This document shows positions 15,557-64,000 of a DNA stretch of 64,000 nt, in pieces. This DNA comes from Bugula neritina (taxonomy: Eukaryota; Bryozoa; Gymnolaemata; Cheilostomatida; Bugulidae), in contig OZ037773.1 of assembly GCA_964035545.1 (NCBI GenBank), forward strand, positions 2,769,751 through 2,833,750, written 5' to 3'. The position numbers were made by a program, and so were the translations under genes. The notes beneath the pieces are model-generated. The model had not been told where the DNA came from and searched no databases. It worked only from the letters and a program-made list of their open reading frames with translations. Each line of letters opens with the position of its first letter. The stretch's first letter is position 1.

Positions 15557-17635
15557 CTAAAAGTCCTGATTCTCAATATCTTCAAGTTCCTTTTTGAGGG
15601 CAATGAGGTCAGCATCTGGTACATACATGAACTCAATGAGGTCTTCGTCAGGTTCTCCCACAGTTAGTTCTACGCCGGCTGGTAGATGTCGTGTTGCCAT
15701 ATCAACCATTAAACTGATTATATTATTGGGCAGACCACTGACCTAAGAGAGAAGGTATACCATGAGATACAATAACCTAGGTTCTGGATCACACAGTATA
15801 TTAACAAGGGCTAAAAGAGAAGACTTCCCAAAAGCATAAGCTGAAGTGGGGTTATCATGCTATTTTAAAAACTATAGCTATAATCAAATCACTTTTTCCC
15901 TAAGCTGAAACTCTTGAAGGTTTCCTAGACATGAAAGATACAGCTTCTACATTAAGACTGTCTAAGATTATGTACATTGTCTTGTGTAACACTTACTACT
16001 GTCCGTATATGCTTGACTTCACTATTGTATATAATATAATTTACTAGTTTAGGAGCAAGTCACTGTACTTCTCTTCTCACCTTGATTAATCTATGGAACT
16101 TTTTCAACTTGTATTCATGATCGGATAATTCAGACCTTGGCTTGAAAGTAGCAATATCCCAGGTCCTAGGAGGCACAGCATCTCTACAAAACACAGCACC
16201 TGATAGGAAGTCAATGGTGCAACCTGCGTAGCTAGTAGCATATCTACAGTATGTAGCTAGTTGTAGACCTACTGTGTAACTAGCAGCATACCTACTATGT
16301 AGCTGCCTAGCTAGCAGTAGGCCTACTGTGTAACTAATAGTAGACCTACTGTGTAACTAATAGTAGACCTTTAGTTACTGTGTAGCTAGTAGTAGAAGAG
16401 CAAATTAAGAGAAAACTGCCTTTAGACAACTGGGTTTAAATCCAAAAGCTTATATTACTAAAAACAAAATTTACCAAAAAGAGACAAAAGAAACAGCCTA
16501 TATCTGCATTAGTTGGGTCTCAAACAAAACAAAACAAAAACAGCAGGGCACTTAGTACAGTACTTAGTATTTACTATGAGTATACAGTACTTAGTATTTA
16601 CTATGAGTATATAGTGCTTAGTATTTACTATGAGTATACAGTGCTTAGTATTCACTGTATAGCACTGAGTATTTACAGTATAGTACTTAGATCTTACTGT
16701 GTGGCAGACTGGTCTAAATTCAAAGTGAACCGATGTAAAAACCTAGCGTAGCTTTCAACAGGCGCAAAGTCGTAGCCTCGCACATGCAACCACAGCTCGT
16801 CATATTCTTCTCTTTCGGGCATTACATTCTGCATAAGAAAGAGCCATTAGAACAAAACTACACACATTATTCATATCGCTATTTAGTATATCTGAAACAT
16901 TTTGCTACAAAAAAATTGGAATGTTTCTTTAATATAAGCCAAATTATCATTTATATGCTAACCAATCACATGAGAGAGACTAAGAAATTTGAAAATGTAC
17001 ATAATTTGATTTTTGAAACTGGTAGTCACAGTAAATTACAATTTATTAATAAAATCGAACTCCGCTCTTCAGCAGACTTTGCTGAAAGAAGCTACAAATA
17101 TTACCAATTCTGGGTCTTCATACAGGGGATTTACAGGCTCAGCTTTATATTTCATAGGTCTATGTATTTTATGTATTAGTCGGCATTGTAAACAGTGTTG
17201 GTGTAGCTTAATGGTTGCTAGGTGACTGGTTGACAGAATTGGTGATGTAAGCAATCTTCTTGGAATAGCCTAAAATGTGAAAAGCGGTTAATTAAGTTTT
17301 ACCAAAAATACCAACTAAGTTTCATTTACATTACACCATAATTTTTATACTGCAAGTCTTAAGTTTAAAAATAGAGGATAGATTTGATAAATTATTACAA
17401 ATTCTAAACCCCAATATGGTTGAGTAGACTCAAAATTTTTATTTGGAGTTCTAATATTTATTTAAAGTTGAAAGCAATATTTAATCCACGATAACAAAAA
17501 CAACACAGCAAATAAAGCAGTTTATTGACATTGCTTAGTAGAAGTTCAATTAATAGCAGAGCTAAAAGCCTCATACTTGGTAGTGGTACTTACAGAGCTC
17601 ATCAGTTGTTTCAGTATCGTCATCGACATGTTCAT
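15557..17635 (-). CDS. MRPL48: Mitochondrial large-subunit ribosomal protein mL48
   Basis: Five coding exons on minus: 17594-17635 (ATG), 17105-17269, 16698-16828, 16081-16183 and 15557-15742 (stop TAG). All junctions are GT-AG with matching phase, giving 208 residues, close to the usual animal length of about 210. The N-terminal 45 residues (MNMSMTILKQLMSS, then a basic segment rich in R, K, H, S and T) look like a mitochondrial presequence. The S10-like domain shows VRGYDFAPVESYARFLH near the start, then KVSGLPNN and LPAGVELTVGEPDEDL. It ends with an acidic/leucine helix, LIALKKELEDI. This order is the mL48 signature (AYD..AESY...VH, QISGL, LP.GV.L.V.E in vertebrates). The protein sits in the mitoribosome large subunit. 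It is transcribed away from MEK5, about 3.6 kb apart. The start was chosen because it is the only ATG-bearing exon in phase with the presequence exon. Confidence 0.82.
16225..16400. repeat. Degenerate TAGCTAGTAGTAGACCTACTGTG repeat
   Basis: Imperfect tandem copies of about 24-30 bp in an intron of MRPL48, sharing GTAGACCTACTGTGTAACTA. Confidence 0.7.
16545..16695. repeat. Minisatellite TACTTAGTATTTACTATGAG
   Basis: About five copies of a roughly 30-bp unit ending in GAGTATACAG. It lies in the same MRPL48 intron and ends immediately beside the exon 3 donor at 16697. Confidence 0.75.
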
Positions 17636-20600
17636 GCTTAACCTACCAGTAGGTGGTCTGTCAGTGTCACAGTACTGGTGCTAATAAAAGTAATTGCTAT
17701 TATATATTTTATTAGGTAACTAATAGTAATAGCCTATAGGCTGTAACCTAGTGTAAGTATTATAAGCTCACACTTGTATATAGAATATTAGTAGCTCCAG
17801 GACCAGGGGCAGCCAGATATTTTGCAATTGTAAATTTAATTTTAATGAGTGACTGAGATTGAGTGTCAGTGTGACTGTTAGCTCTAAACTCTCAAAACTC
17901 AATCAAATTAAATAATTAATGAACAAATAAAGTTACTACTAGTACAACTATAGGTATTATCGAATTAATATTATTACTAATAGTTCTAGTACACTTGATA
18001 TTATTAATATTCTTACTACTACTATTAGTAATACTAATACAATAGTAATGCTAATACTACATCTAATAGCAATACTAATAGTATTTGTTACTATAGTATT
18101 TCTATTTGAGTATAATTATTAATCTCACTAACCTCAGTCTACTACTATTACTATTAGTGAGTAGTAATAGTATTACTATTAGTGTTAGAGTATTACTTAT
18201 ACATTACCTTATACAAGTTTACAGTTATAATAGTAGTATTACTAACTATTATTATTAGTATACTATTAGTATTGCAGTTAATTTTATTTTTACACTTACA
18301 AACTCAATCACAATGTCGATGTCAAGAACTATTAATTTCAAAATACCACTACGTCTACTGTACAGGTTGAAGTACTAGGAGTAGGACCAGAGCAATTTTA
18401 AATTGCCAATTACTGAATTAGAGGCAATTAAATTTAGTTTTGCTTTTACTTTTGGTGATTTTAATTTACTGAATGATAGTTGTAATGAATTTAAATTGAC
18501 GAATACTAAGTCTAATAGTAATAGCAATATTAATTATGATTCAGTAAAACTGAATCAGAATGAGAAAAACTTTAGAGTTAGTTAATTTAAATTCAAATTC
18601 AAATTGAAATTAACTTAAATTTAAATTACAACAATTTTCCTAATGATTATTTTCGCACGACTCATCACATCTGATAAAAAACTACAATTATAATAAGCGG
18701 TGTAGGAATTTATCTGTAAACGCACAATTAAGGTGAATGCAAGATAAAGATGCTTTCAAGTATAGGCATAGCCACGACCACAGATGACATTCAATTTCAT
18801 ATTGATATCAAAATGAAAATGAAACACTGAAACTAAAACTCCAGTCAAGTCAAGAAAGCCGAACAAAAGGCTCGCTAGAATGACGAACATTTTAGCGAAG
18901 GTTTCAGCGCTTCACGTTAAAAGCAAAGGGAATAAGTTCAATAGATCACGCTGGTAAAAGCAACCGCCCTACAAGAAAAAAAACTGTTTGCCATGATCAC
19001 TGAGCTGAAACTATAAGGGGTTATAGTTCAATGGTTATGATAGCAAAATTAGTACTTTATTAGTACGTGCCATAGATCGCATCAACGATGTTCTAACACG
19101 ATTCCATTATTGGAGTTACAGAGACAAGGCCAGGTAAAGGTAAACAAATTTAATATGATAATTATGCCTATAGAAATGGAAGCTGCTAAACTAAAAAGTA
19201 CAGTACTCTAAATCTTACAGTTACTTACAGTAACGTTAGAAGTTACCAAACGTAAGTAAACTATCCGAATCTTCAGGTATTTTTTATTAGACTATCATTT
19301 ATTAAGAAAAGCTAAATTACTTTCATGCTGAGTTATGCTAAACTTTTTAAAGATGAGCTTAAAGTTAAAAGTGACCAAGTAAATTGATCATGATGTCAAG
19401 AAAAATATGAGTATGAAATTTATGTTTAATAATTTAATGTCAAATTAATATCATTACAGTTAATGTTAATATTATAATTTATAATAATAATTGTTTATTA
19501 TTCAATTTCAATTTGAATAATAATTAATATAATTATGATTATTATTAATATTATCAATATGATTATGAATTAGAATATGATCAATAGTCTATACTCATAC
19601 TCATAGTAATTATTAGCATCATTATTAATTTCAATATGAATAAAAACAATACGAGTATGATCTAATTTTACTTTTATTCAGTAAACCTTTTAGTCATTTA
19701 GTTTTACTTTCAATTTGAAATGTAAATATATTTTCTAAATTTATCAATTTTTAAAGTTATTGTTAAACAAACCTTCATCAGCAATTTGAGTTCAAAATTT
19801 TTTTCTTTGGTTTTCAACATACTTCAACTTAATTTTGATCTTCACCAGCTTACATTAATTTTGATTATTGATTTTAGAAGCAAAAATTATTATTGTAGTT
19901 TAAATTATAAAGCTAACTTTAGGCAGTACAATTAATTATCATTATAGCAGCTTTTATAATTAAGGATTATCATAGTGCAATCAACATGATTAATTTATTA
20001 CATTTACTTCTAGGTTTAAGTTGTTACACTTGTAGTTGTTAATTATTCTTGATAACTCCTCAATTTTTAATAAGAGTCTACAAATAATATGTTAGTTTCA
20101 AACTTATACTAATTATAGCTAACTTTCATTGCATGCTATTTTTACTACTGGAACTTAAAAGTTCAAAGTTTAAACTTTCAAGCCAGCTCAATTATTACAC
20201 TATGTTTTGCCTCATGTTGTCTACCTTATGTCATTTGTTTGGTCACAGGTCAAGTAAATACTGCATTCTGTTTGTAAGTTGGTTAATCTTTTAGTGTTTC
20301 TAATTGTTTCCACAAATGGTGTGAAACAACCATAGTATACTTGTGAGATTGCATATCCGAATTTTTTGCTCACCAAGTGCAATGTTAGTGGAAATTTTCA
20401 TATTTGGTGATTTTGGTGATTTCATCATGTTACATTGTGAGTGTTGATTGTCACTCTTTCTTCTGTAGTGCCTTTTATCAGAAGAGATAGCCTGTCATTC
20501 TTAAGTCCTTGTTTAGGGCGGATGCAGCCATAAATTTCAAAGTAAGATTAACTGTAGCTGTAAGCATGGAAGTAGCTCAATTTTGGTTGTGAAATCTTTC

Positions 20601-21240
20601 AAATGTAACTAAGTTTAGTAGTTTTATATACTTAATTTGTTAATCTAATTATTTGTTTTCAAACTTGGTGATATATTTTCATAGCAATTAATTAATAACT
20701 TAAAGTGGAGCTTTTCCCTGACTAGAATGAAGATAAAAAGGTTTTAAATCAGTTTCAATTCACTTTTAATATAACTATATTGCTTGGATTCTTTATAGTG
20801 CTATTGAATATGCACTCAATATGAATATCACAGGACAATAAATTTGGGGTGTTTTTACAGACGATTAAATGTTATACAAATAAAAGTGTCAAATGGAGGT
20901 GATTTGTTTTTGTTATGCTCTACATCATTCTAAATCTCATGTGAGCATGCATAACGATAAATATATTCTTATAAAATAATTATTTTGATTTTTTATTTAA
21001 TTTTTAGAATATATTCTTTTATTTTAAATAATCCAACAGAGTTCTGACTTTTTTTCTTTCTCCAATTTTGTTCATGTCTTCTTATTTTTATCAGTACACT
21101 GGATTTTGTAACGTGTTTTCATGTTTGTGATATGTGACAAATAAATCAATCATGATAGCAAGTTTGTAAAAGCAACTTTGATAAAAATGTTTCAAAAGCA
21201 TTCTATACTCCCATCACAGCACATTGGTTATTATTTGCAG
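17636..21240. other. Intergenic region between MRPL48 and MAP2K5 (head to head)
   Basis: Both genes are transcribed outward from this 3.6-kb stretch, so both promoters should lie here. ACT/AGT trinucleotide-like degenerate repeats fill about 17930-18260. A less AT-rich, relatively complex block at about 18750-19130 is a candidate for a promoter or non-coding first exon of MAP2K5. The MAP2K5 start exon has an acceptor-like TTATTTGCAG at 21231-21240, so an upstream non-coding exon is expected. I see no coding sequence. Confidence 0.5.
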
Positions 21241-21280
21241 TCAAATCATGGTGTAAAATGATCAATCAAAAGCTGTAGGA

Positions 21281-24200
21281 ATGAGTGGGCAACTACCATC
21301 TTTCTCCTTGGAAATATTCAATCATGACCAAACTCAGTTAGCTATGCTCAATGTGACCAACCCTTCTGTACAGCTCACATATGACAATATCATTGGAGCA
21401 ATACAGGTAATCATTTACAATAAAATATTGCAGTTTAAATTACACCAGTCAGTACTACTCTCTTGCTTTTATAAATTTCACATTTTGTGACAATTCCATT
21501 CTATGCCATTTAATCCATTTTGTTTGTATAACTGACACTGTTTGCTAGAGATATACACTCTGTTATTCAATCAACTAAAACATGAACTGTGTATTCTCTT
21601 GTAGCACTATTTGCCACACACTCTTATTCACGCCTTTAAATATATTGATGATGAGGGTGACTTTATCACAGGTTGGTGTCACGTACATGTACCTAGTGTA
21701 GGTTATGTATATATAAATAATATAGGTAACATACTGTAGCTAGTGTAGGTAACATACTGCGCAGGTGACCAAGGTGACCACTGTAGCTAGTGTAATGAAA
21801 CATGTGCAACAGCTTAGTAAGTGAATAATTTGAATTAATTCTGGAGTGTTCTGTAAGTTTTACTGTTAAAACTCTTAGATTTGGTATTAAATGATCACAA
21901 AAAGAATATACTGCTATTTATAGAGAAAGTTCAACTGCTGAGTTAATGTAGCCAAGGGCTAGATGTTTAATACGTAAAGGAAGCTTATTGCTCTCAGCAA
22001 ATCTTGTTTTACAGGGTCATTAGTGATTCATGTTAAGAACAATAGTTTTGGAATTACATTGTAAGCTCTTGAAGTACAATTTCAGCATAACTTGAAGCAG
22101 GAGAAGCTCGTGGTTCCCTTTCAAACTTGTTCTACCAGTTTGTCACAGGATTGCTGCTATAGATGCAGTGGGTTTAGCTTAACGTTGCAGTTTCGCTCAG
22201 GTTTTTTTCTGTTCAACGAATTAATAGAAGAGGTCCTTTATTGTTGGTTTAGTCATTTCAAGTTAACGATTTATTATGGCATATTGCCTACTCTGTCTAT
22301 GATCATAATGTTTTATTTTGCATTTTTTTCTCCAAAACTTGAGTTCTACATGAACATATGCTGTGCTAAAAAGTTTCAGTGCTTCTCAAACAAACCTGAT
22401 GGTGTGGAATTTCTCACGTCATCTTTCTGTGGTACATACTTATTCAAAGGAAGCTTGGTAATTTGTTGTATTAGTCCTAAAAGTTAATTGGCTCATCTTT
22501 TTGCGTATTGGCAGCTTATTACGATCTCTGAAGGTAACTTTCCTTTTGGCTTGCAGTGCGAACTGACAGGGAGACGGCTGATATGATTAAGGCGTACGTA
22601 ACAGCTAACTTTGACAGGGCATCCAACTCATTCTCCCACTCTCTGATAATCTACCCGAGTAACGACAGCATTCAAGATGGCAGCTCTAGTTTGAGGAATC
22701 GACCAGATCTACACGTGGAGGTAAGTAAACTCTTTCTCTCGATGATGTCATTATGCTGGTACTTAGTAAACTTTGGGTGAGCAGAACTCTTTTTAGCAAT
22801 GATAGTATCACTTTTGGTTTTACGGAGTTGTGTTTTCAAAGAGAACATCTAATGCAGATTATTACAAATGAGTTGAAAGTTAAAACATTTGAGGTAATTT
22901 CTATTTTTTGTTGCTGAGAAATCTTAAGTATATACTTTAGGTACATAATGAATAACTTAATACTTTTGATTTAGCAAGCTTCGCCAAAAAAGTTTCGGAG
23001 AAGTTTTTATATATTTTTGTGATAAAATATCCTTGGATTAACAAATCATGGCCTTAACTAAAAAACTGATGCCCACAAGCTCTCTGTGCTCAGTGTTTGA
23101 CACGTGTTGAAGGTGCCTGCCTCTCCGTCAATATCTGCAAGACACCTGCCAGTTAGTGGCATCCACCAGCACGCCCTGTCTAGTGGCAGTCAGCATTCTG
23201 CTTCTCCCATGAATATCAATCTCGGCAGCGACACGTCCCACGGCACTGGGTCCCCAGACTCCCTCAAGTTAGCCAGTATCATGAACGGGCCGCTCAGCGC
23301 TGACACTAACCCACTGAGCCTTGACCAGCTGACCTATGACCCTAGCACTGATAGGCTAGGCGCAGGTCAGTACGAGTCTTCCGTTATTCTAACTGTCTGC
23401 TGTTATAAATAGAATTTGTGATGACTGTATGGGAATTACACTGTGAGTGTTGGGTTTGTTTCGGATTTGTGAAGTTATTAATAAGAATTAGTAGTTAAAA
23501 AATTGAAATGCTAATCGATTGCCATGACTAGATTTGGATTATGACTAAAACTTTTTATAAAGTCTTTAAATGTGTTTCAAGATGTTGTAATAATAAGCAC
23601 ACGTTGGTCTCGTGTTCGAACAGGAAATGGAGGGAACGTGTTCCGAGTTGTTCACAATTCCACAAACACTACGCTAGCTTTAAAAATAATCGGGTTGGAT
23701 GCCACATCACCTGAGGAGCAGAGGCAGATTATCTCCGAGCTGAGTATCCTCCATAGGTGTCAGTCTCCCTTCATCATCAGGTAACTAGTAGCTAGTAGTA
23801 GTGAATAGTAGTAGTGAATAGTAGTAGTTAGTCACTAATACTAATAGTTAGTAGTGGTCACTAGTATTAGTAGTTAGTCACTAATAGTAGCTAGTACCTA
23901 GTAATAGTAACTAGTAATAGTAACTGGAAATAAGTAATAGTAGCTAGTAATAGTAACTGGCAATTAGTAATAGTAGCTAGTAATAGTAGCTAGTGATAGT
24001 AATTAGTAATAGTGGCTACTCTACTAATAGTAGATAGTGATAGTAACTAGTAAGACTCATAATTGATAAATTTCATTAATTTTCAGTTCCAGGAAATTAT
24101 ATTGAGTTGCTTGAATTGTAAAGAGAGATATAAATGAAAATACGTTTGCCAATATCAAGAAAATCTACAATTAGGTTACATGAATAAGAATAATCATGAA

Positions 24201-26123
24201 GAATCAATATCAGATCTTTGTAAAACATTTACCCTGTCACTCCGTCTTTTTTATTATGTTAGTGTTCCTGAAAAAAGGGAAGAACTTTTAAATTATACGA
24301 AAAAGCTCCTTTGCTAAGTTACCAAGACATTTCTTGCATTTGAATTTGTTTTAAGTTGCCTTTATACCTTCACAATTTTCGGTCAGAAATTCAATTTCTC
24401 CTAGTTGCATTGCATTGTAAAAGCCACTCGTTGAAATTTTTGTACTGTGATAACTTAATCGGCCAATTTTAGAATAGGATTAATAACTCCTTGTAAACAT
24501 CGTTATTTAGTTATTACTTTGGCGATTAGACAACGTACTTATACGGTTATAATTATATAGCCTGCCTTCTCAATTATCGCTTTTATGCTTTCCGCTTCAC
24601 TAATTCACGACGTTTACAAAGGGCATCAAATAGCTATTATGCGAGTCAAATTTCAATTTCAGAAAGTGAGCAACCGCATCACTATGATTTCAACGAGTTT
24701 CAGTTTGACTATAAAGGGGTACCCGGACAAGCATAATTAACTTAAACTCGGTAGTTTTTTCAGCAGAGGTATAAACGCAACTTTAAACTAAACTCTTTAG
24801 CTTCTTTCCAGTATGACTGAAGCATAATTATGTCTTCTCTCACATGTAATCTAATCTTAGTTTTTCCGGAGCATTCTTCCACGACAACGAAATATATATA
24901 GCCACTGAGCTTATGGATGGCGGCTCTTTGGACAGATACAAACCTATACCAGAACCGGAGCTGGGTAGGATTGCCGTTATGGTGGTACATGGTCTACAAT
25001 ATTTATGGTCTATTGGCATTATGCATAGAGACGTAAAGCCAAGTAATATGCTCATCAACACCACTGGTAAGCTTTAGCTTGAGCTCAAACAATGTTACTC
25101 AACTTTCACTGTAGCTATTTTGATGCATAGCTTTTTGTAGCCTGTTTTCTGCGTATTTTTTGTTACAAACTTTTTTTTCTCACTTGTCAATTAAGTTTTA
25201 GATTTTTCGGTTTAGTTTTTGTTGAAAAGTTAAAATATGAAGTATAGAGATTAAAATAAGTGATCACTAGGATACCCGGTGTTGTCTAACGTCTGCTAAT
25301 ATTAGCCTTTGGTTCAACAGGCATAGTGAAGTTGTGTGATTTCGGTGTGAGCAGGCAACTGATAAACTCCACTGCTCTCACCTATTGTGGAACACACGCC
25401 TACATGTCACCAGAGCGGCTCAATGAGTCCAAAGGATATAAAATACAGTCTGATTTGTGGTCACTCGGTAAGAGCACTTCCTGTCTATCAGCTGTCAACT
25501 TCCTGTATTTTGGTTGCCAACGTTTTATATATTAATTGTTAATCTAGTGATGAATAATGTTTCATCTATTAACTCAATATATTTCTATATAAATATTTTG
25601 CATTGATTAGCTGCATCTGCTGAACTTTTTCAACTTCTAGTAGGATGTTTTCTCCCGATTCTTGTGACGTAAAAATTGTATGTCTATTTTAAAAAGAAAT
25701 TCTATTCAAATTGAAGACCTTTATTCCATTGCTGTTATAAAGCTTTGCTGTTATTCAATTTCATAATATCTCAATTAATTAGATATGACCTGTGCAGCTG
25801 TAAGTTTTGAATACCACTGTTGTGTTTTAGGTGTGAGTTTGTATGAGATGGCTATTGGTGAGCATCCGTTCCCTTCTGAGTGTTTGCTGTCGCCGGTACC
25901 TCTATTCAACTCGATTGTGCAGGGAAAGGTCAACAGCCTACCTAGGGCTAAGTTCTCAGTCAGCATGTGTATGTTTGTCAACCAGTGTTTATCCCGGGAA
26001 CCTGAGAAACGTCCACATCCTCGCACCCTCATAGAGCACCCGTTTATAGCCACGTACAATGACGGGAACACCGGTGTCGTTGCTGAGTATGTCAAGATGA
26101 GAATACAATCAGGAATGGGCTGA
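21281..26123 (+). CDS. MAP2K5: MAP kinase kinase 5 (MEK5), complete
   Basis: Eight coding exons: 21281-21406, 21605-21671, 22557-22720, 23113-23365, 23624-23780, 24861-25066, 25321-25467 and 25831-26123 (TGA). All are GT-AG and phase-consistent, giving about 470 residues (human MEK5 is about 450). The N-terminal PB1 domain ends with the acidic motif [14 protein letters not shown], followed by a Ser/Pro/His-rich linker of about 100 residues. The kinase domain has glycine loop GAGNGGNVF, lysine in [19 protein letters not shown] and an APE-like SPE. The activation-loop Ser and Thr (NSTALTY) are at the MEK spacing. MEK5 joins MEKK2/3 through PB1 and phosphorylates ERK5 in the cytoplasm. The PB1 domain and the phrase GRIAV..V.GL.YLWS separate it from other MEKs. 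The acceptor before exon 6 was chosen at 24860 because it restores SGAFF. The ATG at 21281 is the first in frame, and upstream ATGs in this exon stop at once. Confidence 0.93.
21680..21795. repeat. Short repeat TGTAGCTAGTGTAGGTAACATAC
   Basis: Three or four imperfect copies just after MAP2K5 exon 2, intronic. Confidence 0.6.
21796..22556 (+). other. MAP2K5 intron, remainder
   Basis: No element recognised. A 131-codon plus-strand ORF at 22092-22487 lies entirely inside this intron. It shows no domain and is not flanked by usable splice sites in frame, so I treat it as chance. Confidence 0.5.
23782..24055. repeat. Degenerate AGTAGTAATAGTAGCTAGTA repeat
   Basis: About 270 bp of imperfect tandem units of 12-21 bp built from TAGTAATAGTA and CTAG, beginning directly at the exon 5 donor of MAP2K5. 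The rest of this intron to 24860 holds nothing recognised. Confidence 0.8.
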
Positions 26124-26592
26124 CGGTGATGCTCGTAGCTTTTGTAGATTGCCTTTTTTCTGGCCCAATATATTGGCTCTCCAAACATTTCTATGCAAAT
26201 TTTCTAAGTATTATACGCTGAGAGGACTACTCTTGCATAACAAATATATTTCACTATTGGTGCTTCGTAGTAAACCCGTTTCCTGTCAACCACATACCCA
26301 CATCTGCTGCGCTTTATACCTTCCCCTTTCTCACTCTTGTTATTAGCTCTGAGCAAGTCCTAAATAGTTAGAAAGAAGTCAGTCAATGATTGTTTATCTG
26401 CACACATTTCATGTGTTACTCTAGCTTTTATTGTTACGAGATTTTATAGTTAGCATATTTATTAATTAATAATCTAGTTATGTTATTCTGTTTATTTTTA
26501 TTACATAATGTTGAGTTAATATTAATCTATTATGGTATAGATAGATTGTCCTGTATAAAAAAATTATTGCCCAATACAGTGATTTATCAGGA

Positions 26593-26598
26593 AATAAA
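26593..26598 (+). terminator. Candidate MAP2K5 poly(A) signal AATAAA
   Basis: AATAAA about 470 nt after the MAP2K5 stop codon, the best-placed hexamer before the oppositely oriented receptor gene. Confidence 0.45.
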
Positions 26599-26915
26599 TA
26601 CTCTTATGTGGAATCCAGAAAAAAATAAGTTGCAAAGAGTAAAGGTGACTAATGATTAGCAAGATAGTATAGAGAGATAGTATGAACTATAGAGATAATG
26701 AGAGAGCATAATAGAGTGATGAAAAACATTAAATCATCACCGACCTTCAAGAAATACTATAACTGCTAGTGCATTATCATATTTCCATCAACAGGTATTT
26801 AGTTTTGTATCCGACATTTACCATGCTATGGCCATTGAGATACTTATAGTATCGCACTAACTATGGTTTAACTGCTAACAAGGTGTTGGATCATAAAATG
26901 TTACAAAATAAGAAA

Positions 26916-26921
26916 TTTATT
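26916..26921 (-). terminator. Candidate poly(A) signal of the giant receptor gene
   Basis: TTTATT on plus is AATAAA on minus, about 450 nt past the receptor stop codon at 27373. The two genes therefore converge, with signals about 320 bp apart. Confidence 0.4.
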
Positions 26922-27372
26922 TATCTTAGCAGCTATAAATAAATAAATTTTGAATAGCTTATAAAAGTGTTATTGAATTGAGTGGTAAACTCATCAGTAT
27001 AAAAGAGTTTGTATGCATTGCAAAGTGTGAAAAACAGAAAACTCAACAGTGTGTTCAGTGTAAGCAAAGAGCCCAAAAGATAAATAACAGCATGTAAATA
27101 AACAATGTTTATAAAAATCCAAAGAGATGACAAGTATAACTGTAGTTATACATGTTGCTACTAAATTCACAAGATCGGAGGAATATTACAGCATATCTTT
27201 ACTGGTGTTTTGGTAATACAGACTAAAGTTAGTTGATATATTCTCAATTGATTAAATATTCAAGATGATAAAAATAGACATGATTTCATAGTTATAACGC
27301 AAGCGATTGTAGCTAATAACAGCAGGCAAAATGAACTAAATACAAAGAGAAATACAGGTAATATGGCGATGT

Positions 27373-63753
<36,381 letters not shown>

Positions 63754-64000
63754 CTAAACAATCAGAGTATAATGTACATAATGTTGAAAACTATACATCA
63801 CTATGTGTATTCGAGATAAACTAATATTCAATGTTATACTGTAATATGTGTTCCAATACACATAGTATAGTAAAACCACCCGTGCAGGACCGCGCCAATG
63901 AAAGGTGGCCAAAGGTGGCAACGTGTTACAATACACACATGCAATCACACATGCACACACGCACCGCAGGGTGACACGACTATTTGAAAATGTCAATTGG
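63754..64000. other. Start of the next intron of the receptor gene
   Basis: It begins like the sister introns (CTAAACAATCAGAGTAT) but diverges after about 63850. No exon is seen before the window ends, so the gene continues to the right. Confidence 0.6.

Noticed and set aside
16784-17179. 131-codon plus-strand ORF
   Set aside because: Antisense to MRPL48 exons; the composition is not protein-like.
22092-22487. 131-codon plus-strand ORF
   Set aside because: Lies wholly in a MAP2K5 intron between two phase-matched exons and has no domain or splice context.

Overview
This is an AT-rich animal nuclear genome segment. It has spliced genes with GT-AG introns, tRNA-derived SINEs, MITEs, fold-back elements and many micro- and minisatellites. 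The gene families (MEK5 kinase, mitoribosomal mL48, SEA/EGF receptor) indicate a metazoan, most likely an invertebrate. I cannot name the phylum from sequence alone. There is no prokaryotic or viral content. All gene models were built by hand from reading frame, splice sites and phase agreement, so single exon edges may be off by a few bases.

Layout, left to right. 1-10.5 kb is mostly non-coding. It holds one isolated tetraspan-like (MS4A/TMEM196-type) exon at 4.5-4.8 kb (minus), two SINE copies and a small MITE. 10.87-14.24 kb (minus) appears to hold a small unrecognised signal-peptide/single-TM protein; its intron carries very long CT and AT dinucleotide tracts. 15.56-17.64 kb (minus) is MRPL48 (mitoribosomal mL48) in five short coding exons. 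17.6-21.2 kb is intergenic. 21.28-26.12 kb (plus) is a complete MAP2K5/MEK5 with PB1 and kinase domains.

27.37 kb to the right edge (minus) is one very large gene that runs off the window at its 5' end. I resolve 55 exons, about 8.7 kb of coding sequence or roughly 2,890 residues. It encodes a mosaic type I membrane protein with about 43 six-cysteine modules ending in CC-x2-C (PLAC-like), threonine-rich linkers, four SEA domains, two EGF domains, one transmembrane helix and a cytoplasmic tail with tyrosine and proline motifs. From just before SEA1 the modules alternate strictly between an A type and a B type marked [YFW]G[DN][KRHQ]: 1 pair, SEA1, 8 pairs, SEA2, 7 pairs, SEA3-EGF-SEA4-EGF-TM. 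The 5' part visible here (60.4-63.8 kb) is a recent tandem array of five near-identical exon-intron units.

The introns of that gene carry the most unusual non-coding structure. There is a 31-bp minisatellite of about 60 copies with an 8-unit (248-bp) higher-order duplication. There are two copies of a palindromic fold-back element, a 381-bp MITE, and a roughly 0.9-kb long-TIR element. Several of these insertions can be read against empty sister introns of the exon array. MEK5 and the receptor gene converge, with poly(A) signals about 320 bp apart. The genes show no obvious shared pathway beyond adjacency.
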